A DNA stretch of 33,909 nt from the NCBI GenBank assembly GCA_028293285.1, contig JAQGPC010000181.1, positions 1-33,909 on the forward strand, given 5' to 3'. This DNA comes from Pedosphaera sp. GTDB lineage: Bacteria > Verrucomicrobiota > Verrucomicrobiia > Limisphaerales > Pedosphaeraceae. The notes under the pieces are model-generated. The model saw only the letters and a list, made by a program, of their open reading frames with translations, had not been told where the DNA came from and searched no databases. A program made the translations under genes and the position numbers. The stretch's first letter is position 1. Every line of letters starts with the position of its first letter. Below are positions 8,394 to 18,017 of this stretch, in pieces.

Positions 8394-10949
8394 TTACGGA
8401 ACCTTCAACAACTCCGCCTCGCTCCAGGCATCTTCGTGTTTCGCAGTATCCGCCCGAACTTTTTTCACCGTTTCCGCGTCAACGGGATTGCCACCATGGT
8501 CCCATGACCGGCGGACGTACGTCAAAATGGCGGCGACCTGTTCATCAGTAAATGCGCTGCCAAATGCCGGCATGTCCATTTCATAAACCCGGCCTTTGAC
8601 ATTCAGTTTGCCATGCACTCCTTGCAGTGCAATCCGCGTCAAACGATGCTCCGAACCCAGCACCCATTCAGAATCCACCAATGGCGGAGCCAAACCTTCC
8701 TGGCCAAGACCATGGGGCTGATGGCACTGGGCGCAGGTCGATTCAAACAATGTTTTGCCATTATCGAAGAGGACTTGTTGGGCGGCATTCAGCGGAACCA
8801 CCGGCGCATCAGGTTCGTATCCGGGCTGTCCGGGCCAGGTAATGATGCTGGAAATCTTTTCCACCTTCTCTTGAATTGCTTTGTCCGTGCTTCTCTTTAA
8901 CGCCAACAAACCTGCTGGTTCCGCGGCAAACTTAATGAGCTTCACCTTCACCGCTGTCTTCGCCTTGCCCTTTACAGGTGCAGTCGTGGTCATTCCATCC
9001 AAAAGCGCCATTTGGCGCCATGCCACGGGCCCATCTTGCTTGGCGATGACATCCAATAAACGCTCAATGCGTTTGGTTTTTCTTTCTGTAAAAATGCATT
9101 GCGCCAGGCTGCGCAACAATACTTCGCGTCCAGCTTTCTTTTCCTGCCATGTTTTGTCAGCAAGTATTTTTTCGAGAAACTCAAGTTCATGCACCACGAG
9201 TCCGCTCAGCAAAGCATCCCGCACCAGCGGATTGGCGGAAGACTGTTTGGCAATTTGAAGCATCCCCTTTTCTGCCACAGGATCGGGCACTTCACCCAAA
9301 GTAAATGCCAATTGCAACTGAACGTCCGGACTTTGATCGCTTGAAATCATTGCAGTGAGTTGAGAAAGCACTTCTGCTTTATCAGTTGTCTTAAGCATCG
9401 GTTCCATCAAACGGATGGCTGTGGCTCGCACCTTGGGATATGGACAGGTAAGTGTGCTCGACAATGTTTGTTTATCCAGTTGGCCCATTCCCTCCAAGGT
9501 CCAGAGTGCATGAATGCGAGTGACTTGATTGGTATCTGTAACTGCGATCCTTTTAAGCGTGGGCGCAACGGATGCATCGCTTCGTTCAACCAGGAGGCGT
9601 TGGGCCGTATCCCGATACCAGCCATTCGGGTGCGAGAGATATTTGACCAAGTCAGCAAAAGTGGCCTTCGAAAAATGCGGCTTGGGAGCGAGCGGTGTTG
9701 ATTCATGGACGACCCGATAAATGCGCCCCATATTAACTGGCTTTTCCAAACCGCGAGAAAGAATTTGCTCGCGCAAATAGCTCGTCACAAAAATCCGGTG
9801 CTGCAAAACCCCTCGGTACATATCCACCACATAAAGCGCGCCGTCAGGCCCGACATTAGCGTTCACCGGACGGAATCGCTCATCGGTGGAAGCGAGGAAT
9901 TCGGAATTTTCATAAGCGCGCTTGGCCGTAATGACCCCATCCTTTTCTTCGAGGATATCACGATGAACCAGATTACCCGATGGTTCACAAATAAAAGCGT
10001 TGCCACGAAATTCAGCCGGAAAATTGTCTCCGCGATAAATCAGCGGTGCACAAGCCGCCGTGAAAGTCGCCAGCGTTCCATTGGTTCTCAATTGACCCGG
10101 GCGATAACCGCGATTGACGCCGGGATTGACTCGAACCGGCCAGACGGATTGTTCCTTGATGACCTGAAAATTAATTCCCATTGGAGTGCGATAATTTGGG
10201 TTGCGCACCAGATAAGCTGAGGGAACGAGATCGCACCTGAGTTGATCTTCGTTGGAGTTAAAAAATAATCTTCCAAAATCATCCTGCGAAATCCCCCATT
10301 GCCCGCGGAAGGAAGTTGGCCCGCGTTTCCACTCTTCTTCAAGACTGCGGAATCTGGCGGTGAAATCCGCGCTGTAAATCCAATTATCCATCGCCCACAA
10401 CAGTCCGTTCGCAGTGTGCTCCGGACTGTTGCGATTGCCGTAATCTTTGGCCACCTCGATCTTTTCATCCGCTTTGCCGTCGCCATTGGTGTCGCGACAA
10501 AACCAAAGCTTGGGCGGGTCTGCCACCAGCACTCCGCCACGCACCAAAGCAATGGCACGAGGTAAAAAAAGATCATCCAGGAAGACGGTGCTCTTATCCA
10601 TCTTCCCATCGCCATCCGTATCTTCCAAAATTGAAATCCTGCCCTTTTCCCCCTCTCCGCTGCCATCCACATTGGGCATGTAGCCCCGCATTTCGACCAC
10701 CCAAATCCTGCCCTCCGGATCAAATGCAATCGCCACCGGATCGTGTACCAGCGGTTCGCTCGCCACCAGTTCGATGCGAAAACCGGGTGCCAACTTGAAA
10801 GACTTCAACGCTTCCTCCGGTTTCAACACGGGTGCCGGCGGAACCTGAAAGCTGGGTTGTTTCTGCACTTCCCCTGCCCTGTCGCCGTTTTGTGCATATA
10901 AGGCAGAGGTCACCGTCAGTAAACCGAGTAAAAAAAGTCGCAACAACAT
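8394..10949 (-). CDS. Secreted PVC-type membrane-bound-dehydrogenase/HEAT/cytochrome c protein
   Basis: The product is 851 residues. A signal peptide (1-19, ending ALYAQ) is followed by the N-terminal propeller typical of the Pirellula/Verrucomicrobium 'membrane-bound dehydrogenase' family: FKLAPGFRIELVASEPLV, then FDPEGRIWVVEMRGY, and two DTDGDGK/DTNGDGKAD calcium-type loops. The middle (about 425-660) is helical, HEAT-like. A C-terminal class-I cytochrome c domain has CAQCH (C739, C742, H743) and a likely axial Met793 in MDMPAFG. It probably oxidises a sugar or sugar-derived compound in the periplasm and passes electrons to a carrier; the substrate is unknown. It is divergent from the M36 protease gene across a 450-bp region, and a smaller relative of the protein at 28695-32222. 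Confidence 0.92.
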   Translation of the reverse strand: MLLRLFLLGLLTVTSALYAQNGDRAGEVQKQPSFQVPPAPVLKPEEALKSFKLAPGFRIELVASEPLVHDPVAIAFDPEGRIWVVEMRGYMPNVDGSGEGEKGRISILEDTDGDGKMDKSTVFLDDLFLPRAIALVRGGVLVADPPKLWFCRDTNGDGKADEKIEVAKDYGNRNSPEHTANGLLWAMDNWIYSADFTARFRSLEEEWKRGPTSFRGQWGISQDDFGRLFFNSNEDQLRCDLVPSAYLVRNPNYRTPMGINFQVIKEQSVWPVRVNPGVNRGYRPGQLRTNGTLATFTAACAPLIYRGDNFPAEFRGNAFICEPSGNLVHRDILEEKDGVITAKRAYENSEFLASTDERFRPVNANVGPDGALYVVDMYRGVLQHRIFVTSYLREQILSRGLEKPVNMGRIYRVVHESTPLAPKPHFSKATFADLVKYLSHPNGWYRDTAQRLLVERSDASVAPTLKRIAVTDTNQVTRIHALWTLEGMGQLDKQTLSSTLTCPYPKVRATAIRLMEPMLKTTDKAEVLSQLTAMISSDQSPDVQLQLAFTLGEVPDPVAEKGMLQIAKQSSANPLVRDALLSGLVVHELEFLEKILADKTWQEKKAGREVLLRSLAQCIFTERKTKRIERLLDVIAKQDGPVAWRQMALLDGMTTTAPVKGKAKTAVKVKLIKFAAEPAGLLALKRSTDKAIQEKVEKISSIITWPGQPGYEPDAPVVPLNAAQQVLFDNGKTLFESTCAQCHQPHGLGQEGLAPPLVDSEWVLGSEHRLTRIALQGVHGKLNVKGRVYEMDMPAFGSAFTDEQVAAILTYVRRSWDHGGNPVDAETVKKVRADTAKHEDAWSEAELLKVP

Positions 10950-11041
10950 TCTGGTATGATGGTTTATTTTCCGAATTACACCGGCTTTGACGTTCCAAAC
11001 CGGACTTATATTTATACTAGCTTCGATTTAGGAGAACTTAG

Positions 11042-11343
11042 GGCACTCAATCTCTTGTGCCAAGCATTTCATGGATGCGCCCATTTAAAGCATTTTTAAG
11101 GAATAAGTTGCTGTTTATCTCTCAAAACCTCTTTGTAACATCTCTGTAAACATATTGTTCAGGTTTGACTTTTAGGTGAAACTAGCCTTTCATTGGAGCA
11201 AGCCATTAAATCAGTATTCCGAGTTTTATTTCTCGTATCGGTCGTGCCAAAGAGGGCTCTACCCGTAGTGTTTTATGGACGAGTAGCCGGTGCCAATATG
11301 GCATAAGTGAGGATGAACAGTTTTACATCCTCAAGACCTTGGA
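11042..11343 (+). promoter_or_regulatory. Structured leader candidate upstream of the M36 protease
   Basis: Within the 450-bp divergent gap I see: GGCAC/GTGCC (11042-11061); a bulged hairpin GGCT..AC-CGT/ACG-GT..AGCC (11255-11288); TGCCA-ATA-TGGCA (11291-11303); and a perfect 7-bp stem GAGGATG/CATCCTC (11309-11332). GTGCCAA occurs three times (11057, 11244, 11290), so TGGCA at 11299 could pair with alternative partners. A 10-bp palindrome GTATATATAC lies at about 11350. If transcription starts upstream of 11240, these would form a structured 5' leader; if the palindrome is part of the promoter, they would be operator DNA. It does not match a riboswitch class I know. Confidence 0.35.
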
Positions 11344-11400
11344 GTACAAGTATATATACCGCTTAAATTTGTCGACGCAGAGTTGTAGCTCGTAGTAAAA

Positions 11401-14400
11401 ATGAAGGGTAAGGCAAAAAATATTCGCCGAATCTTGCTTGCCGGGGTGTCTTTCACCTTCGGGCTCATTACTGCATTCGGCGCTCTTCCTTCAATCCATT
11501 CAGATCTCCCGAATTTCGATAAGCGTGGCGGCTTAAGCAGGAAAGCCGCCCTGCCTTCAACGAATAATGCCGCTGCGCTGACTCAATTGAAAACCGACCT
11601 TCCAGACGTTCAGGTTGACTTCGATGAAACTATTGGCACGCCAAAACTAATCAGTTCCAAGCGCGGTTTTTTAACCGGACCAGAAGGGACTGGCCGCGGC
11701 GTTCCTCCCAATACTTTATCTCGTTATTCCAAAAGCGATCCTTACCGTATTCCCAAGGCATTCCTCGCGGAACACAGCGCTCTCTTTGGTCATGGTCCCG
11801 AAATATTAAATACCACCCGCATTCACCGCGAATTTGTCACTCCGCATAACGGAATGCGTACCATCATATGGCAACAGCAGGTTGACAATATTCCGGTTTT
11901 TGAAGCCCATCTCATTGCACATCTCACCAAAAGTGGCGAGTTGGTGAGCATCTCCAGCCATCTTCTTCCGGCTCCAGACAAGGCCGCTGACACCGGCAAT
12001 CCCAACCGTGCAGCGCTTCAAGCCAAACCAACAGTTTCCGCCCTTCAAGGAGTCGTCAAGGCGGCGGCAAATATCGGCGATTTTTTGACTGAACCCGACC
12101 TGACTCCAGGGGATGGCTCGCCCAAAGATTCCACTCAGCACCAAACCTTCAAAGCGAAGGCATTGAAAGGATCTGCCGATGTGCATCTCGTATGGCTGCC
12201 GATGAACCGGACTTCAATGCGACTTTGCCACCAAGTCGTGCTAATGAGCCGCGCGCGCGGAGAAATGTTCCTGATTCTTATTGACGCACAGACCGGTGAA
12301 GCCCTCCTGCGCCATGATCTCACCGAGAACATAAGCGACGCTTCCTATCGCGTATTTACCACCGATAGCCCAACCCCATTCTCGCCGGGACATGCCACTC
12401 CTTTAACCAATCAACCACCACTCGTATCCCGCGTCTTGGTCGTCACCAATGCTTTCAACACCACCGCCTCTCCTAACGGCTGGATCAATGATGGCGATAA
12501 TGAAACGACCGGCAATAACGCGGACGCGCATCTGGATCGCAATGCGGATAATCTCCCCGACGGCCAGCGTCCTCGCGGCGCTCCCTTTCGCATATTTGAT
12601 TTTCCATTAGATTTCTCTCAAGACACTGATACCTATGCCGACGCCTGTGTCGTTAATCTGTTTTACTGGAACAATTGGATGCACGATAAGCTTTATGAGT
12701 TTGGTTTTACGGAAGCAGCAGGAAATTTTCAGGTGGACAATTTTGGCCGGGGTGGAGTTGACAGTGATCCTGTCGAAGCCGATGCGCAGGATGGCAGCGG
12801 TTTTAACAACGCAAATTTTTCCACACCACCTGATGGTTTGTCCGGCCGCATGCAGATGTACCTCTTTAACGGACCAACCCCAAACCGCGATGGGGATTTC
12901 GATACGCAGGTTATCCTGCATGAATACGCCCATGGACTCAGCGGGCGGCGCGTCGGTGGCGGGGTCGGCATCAGTGCGCTCGTATCACGTGGATTGGGCG
13001 AAGGTTGGTCGGATTTTTACAGTCTGGCGCTCTTGAGCAAGCCCGGTGATGATGTGAATGCCAACTATCCCGAAGGGTCTTACGCCAGTTATCAACTCTT
13101 CGGCGGATTGGGAGAAAATTATTATTATGGAATCAGGCGTTATCCCTACAGCACTGACATGGCCAAATGCCCGGGGACGCTAAAAGACATTGATCCCGGT
13201 CAGGCAAGTTCCCATTCCGGGGTGCCACGCAACCCCGTCATTGGAAATTCGCCTGCGGAAATTCATAACGTGGGCGAAATCTGGTGCGCGGCATTGTGGG
13301 ACGTCAGGGCCAATTTAATTAACAAATATGGTTTTACGGTCGGCAATCACCTCGTTTTACAGCTCGTTACGGATGCAATGAATTTGACCCCCGCAAATCC
13401 CAATTTTATCCAGGCAAGGGATGCGGTCATTCAGGCGGATCTGGTGGATAGCGGAGGAGTGAATTATCACGAACTCTGGACTGCGTTCGCAAAGCGCGGC
13501 ATGGGTTATTATGCAACTTGCCCGTCCAGTTCCACTACCACCGGGGTGGTGGAGTCGTATGTTGTTCCAGACGACTTGGTGGTTACGCCTCCTGCGGATT
13601 TCAGTTCCACCGGTGCCATCACCGGACCATTTACCCCGTCAGCACAAGTATATACTCTCATCAATTCGGGAACGAATGCAATCAGTTGGTCCGGGACTGC
13701 ATCCGTCTCCTGGGTGAGTATGTCCGCTGTGGGCGGTGTATTGAACGCTGTCGGTGACTCTACAAATATAACGGTTTCCCTTAACGCCGCCGCCGCGACC
13801 TTGGCGGTGGGAACTTATACGGGAACGTTGAATTTTACCAATGTGTCCACCGGTTCCAATCTGACGCGCAATATCACTCTGAGCATTTCTCCACCGCGTT
13901 TATATTCGTTCTCTTTGAATACCGACCCCGGCTGGTCGCGCGAGGGAGAGTGGAGTTTCGGTAGTCCTGAAGGCCAGGGCGGTGCTTCCCATGGGAACCC
14001 CGATCCCGGTGCGGGTGCGACCGGCACTAATGTCTTTGGGGTAAATTTAAACGGCGATTACTCGCTTGCAGCCGGAGGCCCTTATTACCTTACCACTGGC
14101 CCGTTAAATTTCAGCGGTGGTCGAAACGTCGCCTTGCAATTTAAACGCTGGCTCAATTCTGATTATCCGCCGTATGCCTCTGCTACTGTCGAAATGTCAA
14201 CCAACGGGATCGCTTGGACAACGATCTTTGATAACCCAAGTGGTGAAATAGCTGATTCTTCCTGGAATACATTTCAATACGACATCTCTGCCTATGCCGA
14301 TAATCAGCCGGCCATTTACGTCCGCTGGGGTTATCAGGTAAATGCGGGAGCGTTCGCATATTCGGGATGGAACATTGATGATATTGATTTTTTAGGTATC

Positions 14401-17214
14401 AGCCAAATTTCCATGTCGATTCCATCTTCTGCGACAGAAGGTAATGGCTCACTATCCGGCCAAGGTCATCTTACGGTTGCTCACCCGCCCACCTCGGACC
14501 TTACCATAGCACTGGCTTCCAGCGACACTTCGAAATTAACTGTCCCTGCTAGCGTCACAATTCTTGCCGGTCAAACTAATGCGAGCTTCAGTCCAGTGGT
14601 TGTGAATAACGCTCTCTTGGATGGAACTAAAATCATAACCGTTACCGCGTCTGCTCCTGGCTACCTAGGGAGCACCAACTCCATTTCAATTTTTGATAAT
14701 GAAACGGCAATTTTAACGATCAGCCTGCCTGCCAGTGGAACCGAAGGAAATACACCACTCCAGGGAACTATATACTCTAGCGCGGCTCCATCCGCCGATA
14801 TTCAAGTGAGTCTTGTTTCGGGTGATACGAACAGTATCCAAGTACCAGCCTCAGTAACAATTTTAGCAGGACAAACCTCGGCCAATTTTGATGCCAGTAT
14901 TATTGATGACACTAAAATCAACCGTGATCGAAACATCATTATCACTGCACACGTCATGAATTGGACTGATGGCATTGCCAATGTTTTGGTTCACGACAAC
15001 GAATCCACCAATCTCGTCGTCCATTTGCCTGCCCAGGCACACGAAAGCAGCGGCACCCTGACCAATGCGGCCAGCGTCGCGATTTCGGGAACCTTGACGA
15101 GCAATCTGGTTGTTTCGCTGACGACTGATGCCACTGAACTGGTCGTGCCACCTACGGTCACCATTCTGGCTGGACAAACCACCGCGTCCTTCAACATCAC
15201 TCCAGTTGACGACAATCAACCTGATGGCGTGCAATCTGTCATTGTCACCGCCAGCGCTCCAGCTTTTGCCAGCGGTCAAAGCGCCATCAATATCATTGAT
15301 AACCAGACTCCCCCTGCTCCCATCAACCTGCTGCCTCCCCATCTATCCACGAATAACCCGATGCCGGTTCGTTTGTCGTGGAGTCCTGGGCTTGGTGAAG
15401 GCGTGGAATACATCGCGAACGGCGGGTTTGAATCTGGCAATCTGGCGGGTTGGAGCTTTTCTCCTGGTTCCAACGGAAATTTTCTTAATGATGGAACGGT
15501 TGATCCTGCCAGTCCGGATGCAGCCACCCTGCCCTTTGCCGGCAATTTCAGCGCACTGGTTGCTGCCCAGTCCACGCCAGATTTTTCCGTGATGTATCAG
15601 GATTTGATCCTGCCCACGAATGCGACCACTTTGACTTTAAGCTGGGTCGATCGCATAAGAAATTTCAACACCTCTTTCGACACCAATCAACAATTTCGCG
15701 TCGAAGTCAGAAATACCAATAACCTCACCTTGGCTGTAGTATTTTCAACCCGACCTGATGACCCGCTGCTTGCGGATTGGACCCAGCGAAATTTCGACCT
15801 TTCAAATTATCGCGGTCAAACTATCCGCTTGGCCTTTATCGTTGATGCCAGTCTGGATTTTCTGGATGTCCATCTGGACGAAATAAGTTTGCGGGCGGCA
15901 AATCCGCCGGTAACAACCTATGACGTTTATTTCGGAACCAATGCCATTCCCGGACCAGGTGACTTGATTGGCAGCACCACGAATACTTCATGGCTGCTTT
16001 CCGGAGTGACGTCCTTGACAACTTACCATTGGCAGGTTGTCGCAAGACGATATTTTCAGACACCGGGGCCAATCTGGCAATTCAGCACACTCCCTACCAT
16101 TTCCATCAATGACGTCAGTCTGGTTGAAGGAAACTCCGGAACTACCAACGCTTTGTTCCAGGTCACGCTATCCGAGCCTGGCAGCGATACCATTTCCGTT
16201 GATTTTACCACGTTGGATGGCACTGCCATTGGCACCGAGGATTACACACCCACCAATGGAACACTGGCTTTTCTTCCCGGTGAAACCAACAAGACTATTT
16301 CCATTGAAGTCATCGGCGATTCTTACAACGAACCTGACGAAACATTTTTTATCACCCTGTCCGTCCCCATGGGCTTTGCCGTGACCACTAACAGCGCGGT
16401 TGGCACTATCCTAAACGATGATAACCACGCGCCCATGCTGGCACCTGTTTCCAACCAAACCATCAACGAATTAACAACGCTCATTATTACAAATTCTGCC
16501 AGCGATCCCGACTTTCCAGACGAAGAACTGACCTTCAGTCTCAACGGCGGAGCCCCCGTCGGCGCGAGCATAGATGCAACCACAGGCGTTTTTAGCTGGA
16601 CCCCAACTGAAACCCAGGGGCCGGGAAACTATTCTATCACCGTGCGAGTCACGGACAATGGCACCCCGCACCTAAGTGACAGCAAAACATTCAGCGTCAC
16701 TGTAAATGACGTGAACAGCGCGCCAGTTCTCACGGCGATTCCCAATCAAACCATTCATGCAGGAGCCACTTTAAGTTTTACGGCCATCGCCACCGACACA
16801 GATGTTCCCACCAATCATCTTACTTTCAACCTGCAGCCCGGCGCGCCAACCGGAGCGAGCATTACTACCAATGGCCTTTTCACCTGGACGTCAACGGAAG
16901 CCCAAATAGGCACAAATCATGTCACCGTCAAAGTGACCGACAATGGAACCCCCAATTTAACGGATGTTAAAACATTCCACATCATAGTCGTTGCGCGACC
17001 AACGGTCAGTGCCATCTCGGTGACCGGCGCCAATGTATTCCTTGAGTGGAATGCCATTCCGGGCAAGGTATATCGAGTCCAATACAAAAACACCCTGACC
17101 AGCCCTTGGAATGATTTAGCGGACGATGTCACTGCCACTGGCACGCTCGCGAACAAAACAGACGCCTCGGGCCTGGCCGGATACCGATTTTACCGGGTAA
17201 TATTGGTGCAGTAA
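11401..17214 (+). CDS. Giant secreted M36 (fungalysin-type) metalloprotease with adhesion-like tail
   Basis: The product is 1937 residues. Signal peptide (about 1-28); FTP-type propeptide (about 90-300); M36 catalytic domain with zinc motif HEYAH (H507, E508, H511) and the third ligand region GEGWSD (E534), so the active site is intact. Next come a BACON-like domain (about 722-835), a jelly-roll CUB/MAM-like domain (about 837-1000), three ~95-residue repeats each holding PxxVTILAGQT (about 1002-1300), another jelly-roll with GGFESGNLAGW, a Calx-beta repeat (about 1565-1675) and two cadherin-like repeats (about 1680-1865). The last ~70 residues form a module also found on two other secreted proteins here. 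It would degrade extracellular protein, probably displayed at the surface. No strong ribosome-binding site is visible at ATG 11401. It is several times longer than ordinary fungalysins because of the tail. Confidence 0.93.
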   Translation: MKGKAKNIRRILLAGVSFTFGLITAFGALPSIHSDLPNFDKRGGLSRKAALPSTNNAAALTQLKTDLPDVQVDFDETIGTPKLISSKRGFLTGPEGTGRGVPPNTLSRYSKSDPYRIPKAFLAEHSALFGHGPEILNTTRIHREFVTPHNGMRTIIWQQQVDNIPVFEAHLIAHLTKSGELVSISSHLLPAPDKAADTGNPNRAALQAKPTVSALQGVVKAAANIGDFLTEPDLTPGDGSPKDSTQHQTFKAKALKGSADVHLVWLPMNRTSMRLCHQVVLMSRARGEMFLILIDAQTGEALLRHDLTENISDASYRVFTTDSPTPFSPGHATPLTNQPPLVSRVLVVTNAFNTTASPNGWINDGDNETTGNNADAHLDRNADNLPDGQRPRGAPFRIFDFPLDFSQDTDTYADACVVNLFYWNNWMHDKLYEFGFTEAAGNFQVDNFGRGGVDSDPVEADAQDGSGFNNANFSTPPDGLSGRMQMYLFNGPTPNRDGDFDTQVILHEYAHGLSGRRVGGGVGISALVSRGLGEGWSDFYSLALLSKPGDDVNANYPEGSYASYQLFGGLGENYYYGIRRYPYSTDMAKCPGTLKDIDPGQASSHSGVPRNPVIGNSPAEIHNVGEIWCAALWDVRANLINKYGFTVGNHLVLQLVTDAMNLTPANPNFIQARDAVIQADLVDSGGVNYHELWTAFAKRGMGYYATCPSSSTTTGVVESYVVPDDLVVTPPADFSSTGAITGPFTPSAQVYTLINSGTNAISWSGTASVSWVSMSAVGGVLNAVGDSTNITVSLNAAAATLAVGTYTGTLNFTNVSTGSNLTRNITLSISPPRLYSFSLNTDPGWSREGEWSFGSPEGQGGASHGNPDPGAGATGTNVFGVNLNGDYSLAAGGPYYLTTGPLNFSGGRNVALQFKRWLNSDYPPYASATVEMSTNGIAWTTIFDNPSGEIADSSWNTFQYDISAYADNQPAIYVRWGYQVNAGAFAYSGWNIDDIDFLGISQISMSIPSSATEGNGSLSGQGHLTVAHPPTSDLTIALASSDTSKLTVPASVTILAGQTNASFSPVVVNNALLDGTKIITVTASAPGYLGSTNSISIFDNETAILTISLPASGTEGNTPLQGTIYSSAAPSADIQVSLVSGDTNSIQVPASVTILAGQTSANFDASIIDDTKINRDRNIIITAHVMNWTDGIANVLVHDNESTNLVVHLPAQAHESSGTLTNAASVAISGTLTSNLVVSLTTDATELVVPPTVTILAGQTTASFNITPVDDNQPDGVQSVIVTASAPAFASGQSAINIIDNQTPPAPINLLPPHLSTNNPMPVRLSWSPGLGEGVEYIANGGFESGNLAGWSFSPGSNGNFLNDGTVDPASPDAATLPFAGNFSALVAAQSTPDFSVMYQDLILPTNATTLTLSWVDRIRNFNTSFDTNQQFRVEVRNTNNLTLAVVFSTRPDDPLLADWTQRNFDLSNYRGQTIRLAFIVDASLDFLDVHLDEISLRAANPPVTTYDVYFGTNAIPGPGDLIGSTTNTSWLLSGVTSLTTYHWQVVARRYFQTPGPIWQFSTLPTISINDVSLVEGNSGTTNALFQVTLSEPGSDTISVDFTTLDGTAIGTEDYTPTNGTLAFLPGETNKTISIEVIGDSYNEPDETFFITLSVPMGFAVTTNSAVGTILNDDNHAPMLAPVSNQTINELTTLIITNSASDPDFPDEELTFSLNGGAPVGASIDATTGVFSWTPTETQGPGNYSITVRVTDNGTPHLSDSKTFSVTVNDVNSAPVLTAIPNQTIHAGATLSFTAIATDTDVPTNHLTFNLQPGAPTGASITTNGLFTWTSTEAQIGTNHVTVKVTDNGTPNLTDVKTFHIIVVARPTVSAISVTGANVFLEWNAIPGKVYRVQYKNTLTSPWNDLADDVTATGTLANKTDASGLAGYRFYRVILVQ

Positions 17215-17347
17215 AATCAGCGCAATTAGCTGAATCTGCGGAAGGCGCGCGCCGTTATGGCGTTTGAAACTTTAATTCGGTAATCACGCGGACAGTCGGC
17301 AGATTGCAAACCAGACCGTTCTTACTTCAACTGCGCCAGACGGTTCC
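17215..17347. other. Gene-free start of a repeat-rich intergenic region
   Basis: No gene is visible between the protease stop and the repeats that follow. A short stretch near 17245-17272 (AAGG-GCGCGCCGTT-GGCG) resembles 17663-17690, where GCGCCG/CGGCGC forms a perfect hairpin (17671-17686). It therefore looks like another dispersed-repeat fragment. No clear intrinsic terminator for the protease was found. Confidence 0.35.
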
Positions 17348-17381
17348 CCTTCTCTGCGGGGGAGAAGGCCGGGATGAGGGC
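17348..17381. repeat. Hairpin repeat (CCTTCTC/GAGAAGG)
   Basis: A perfect 7-bp stem CCTTCTC (17348-17354) and GAGAAGG (17362-17368) with a TGCGGGG loop, followed by CCGGGATGAGGG. It resembles common GC-rich extragenic palindromes. It may double as a transcription end for the protease gene, but no T-run follows. Confidence 0.5.
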
Positions 17382-17440
17382 GTGGGTACCACTGACTTTT
17401 CCCCTTCCGATTACCGGTTAATAATTAAAAAACCATCACA

Positions 17441-17524
17441 GCGCATCGACGCTATTCCTTCGCTGGACACAAACCCGCCCGTCTCTGCCCCACCTTCACG
17501 GGTAGCAGTCGAGTTAACGAGGCT
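17441..17524. repeat. Dispersed direct repeat, copy 1 (ends GTTAACGAGGCT)
   Basis: This shares with 17683-17766 the order ACGCTAT, GACACAAACCCGC, a C/T-rich spacer, TTCACG-GTAGCAG and GTAACGAGGCT (GTTAACGAGGCT here). The spacing is almost the same in both copies. Confidence 0.65.
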
Positions 17525-17555
17525 TGGCCATCATCCCTCCCTGGCGCGAACCTCT

Positions 17556-17622
17556 CCCGTAGCGCGGACTTTCCAGTCCGCTCCCGCATGCGGGACCGAC
17601 ATTCCTGTCGGCCAATCGCTCC
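17556..17622. repeat. Triple-hairpin dispersed repeat, copy 2
   Basis: Hairpins GCGGACT/AGTCCGC (17564-17581, loop TTCC), TCCCGC-AT-GCGGGA (17582-17595) and CCGAC/GTCGG (17596-17611) match the element at 1073-1147 in order and orientation. It lacks two short spacers present in copy 1. Confidence 0.75.
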
Positions 17623-17682
17623 CAACCTTTATTTGCGTCGCTTGCCATCCCGCCCCTTCCGCCAAGGTGCGCGCCGTTCACG

Positions 17683-17766
17683 GCGCTTCAACGCTATACA
17701 TCGGCAGACACAAACCCGCACCACACCGCCTCCACTTTCACGCGTAGCAGCCGGGGTAACGAGGCT
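17683..17766. repeat. Dispersed direct repeat, copy 2
   Basis: Partner of 17441-17524, with the triple-hairpin element between them. A GCGCCG-TTCA-CGGCGC hairpin (17671-17686) abuts its left edge. Confidence 0.65.
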
Positions 17767-18017
17767 CTGACCCACAGCCCGACTATCACTTCCAGATTGC
17801 GCTGGGTGGATAAAGCGAAGCTGAATGCAATCAAGCATCGCGGCAGGTATTTTTTCAAAGTTTTTTTAAGGCTGGTCATAGGTTCCCTTGGCTGAACGGC
17901 ACCACCTTAATACGAAATAAGCAGGCCCTTCCACCTATATTAGGTTGCCTCGCATTCTGAGTAGTGCGAGTGAAGTTTTCGGATTTAACTGACGGTGGAA
18001 AAGGCAAAAACCCGTCT
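17767..18017. other. Gene-free region with one hairpin
   Basis: No gene is supported. A perfect 6-bp hairpin CTCGCA/TGCGAG (17949-17970, 10-nt loop) lies 50 nt past the stop of the minus-strand His-rich gene and might be its weak terminator, although no T-run follows on that strand. Confidence 0.3.

Noticed and set aside
8185-8586. A plus-strand frame across the YIP1-like gene start and the end of the dehydrogenase gene
   Set aside because: Antisense to the two genes and without start or domain support.
11340-11360. The palindrome GTATATATAC as a definite promoter
   Set aside because: AT palindromes are common in intergenic DNA and no matching -35 element was found.
17441-17766. The repeats as a CRISPR array
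   Set aside because: There are only two long imperfect copies with unequal content between them, no regular spacers and no cas genes.
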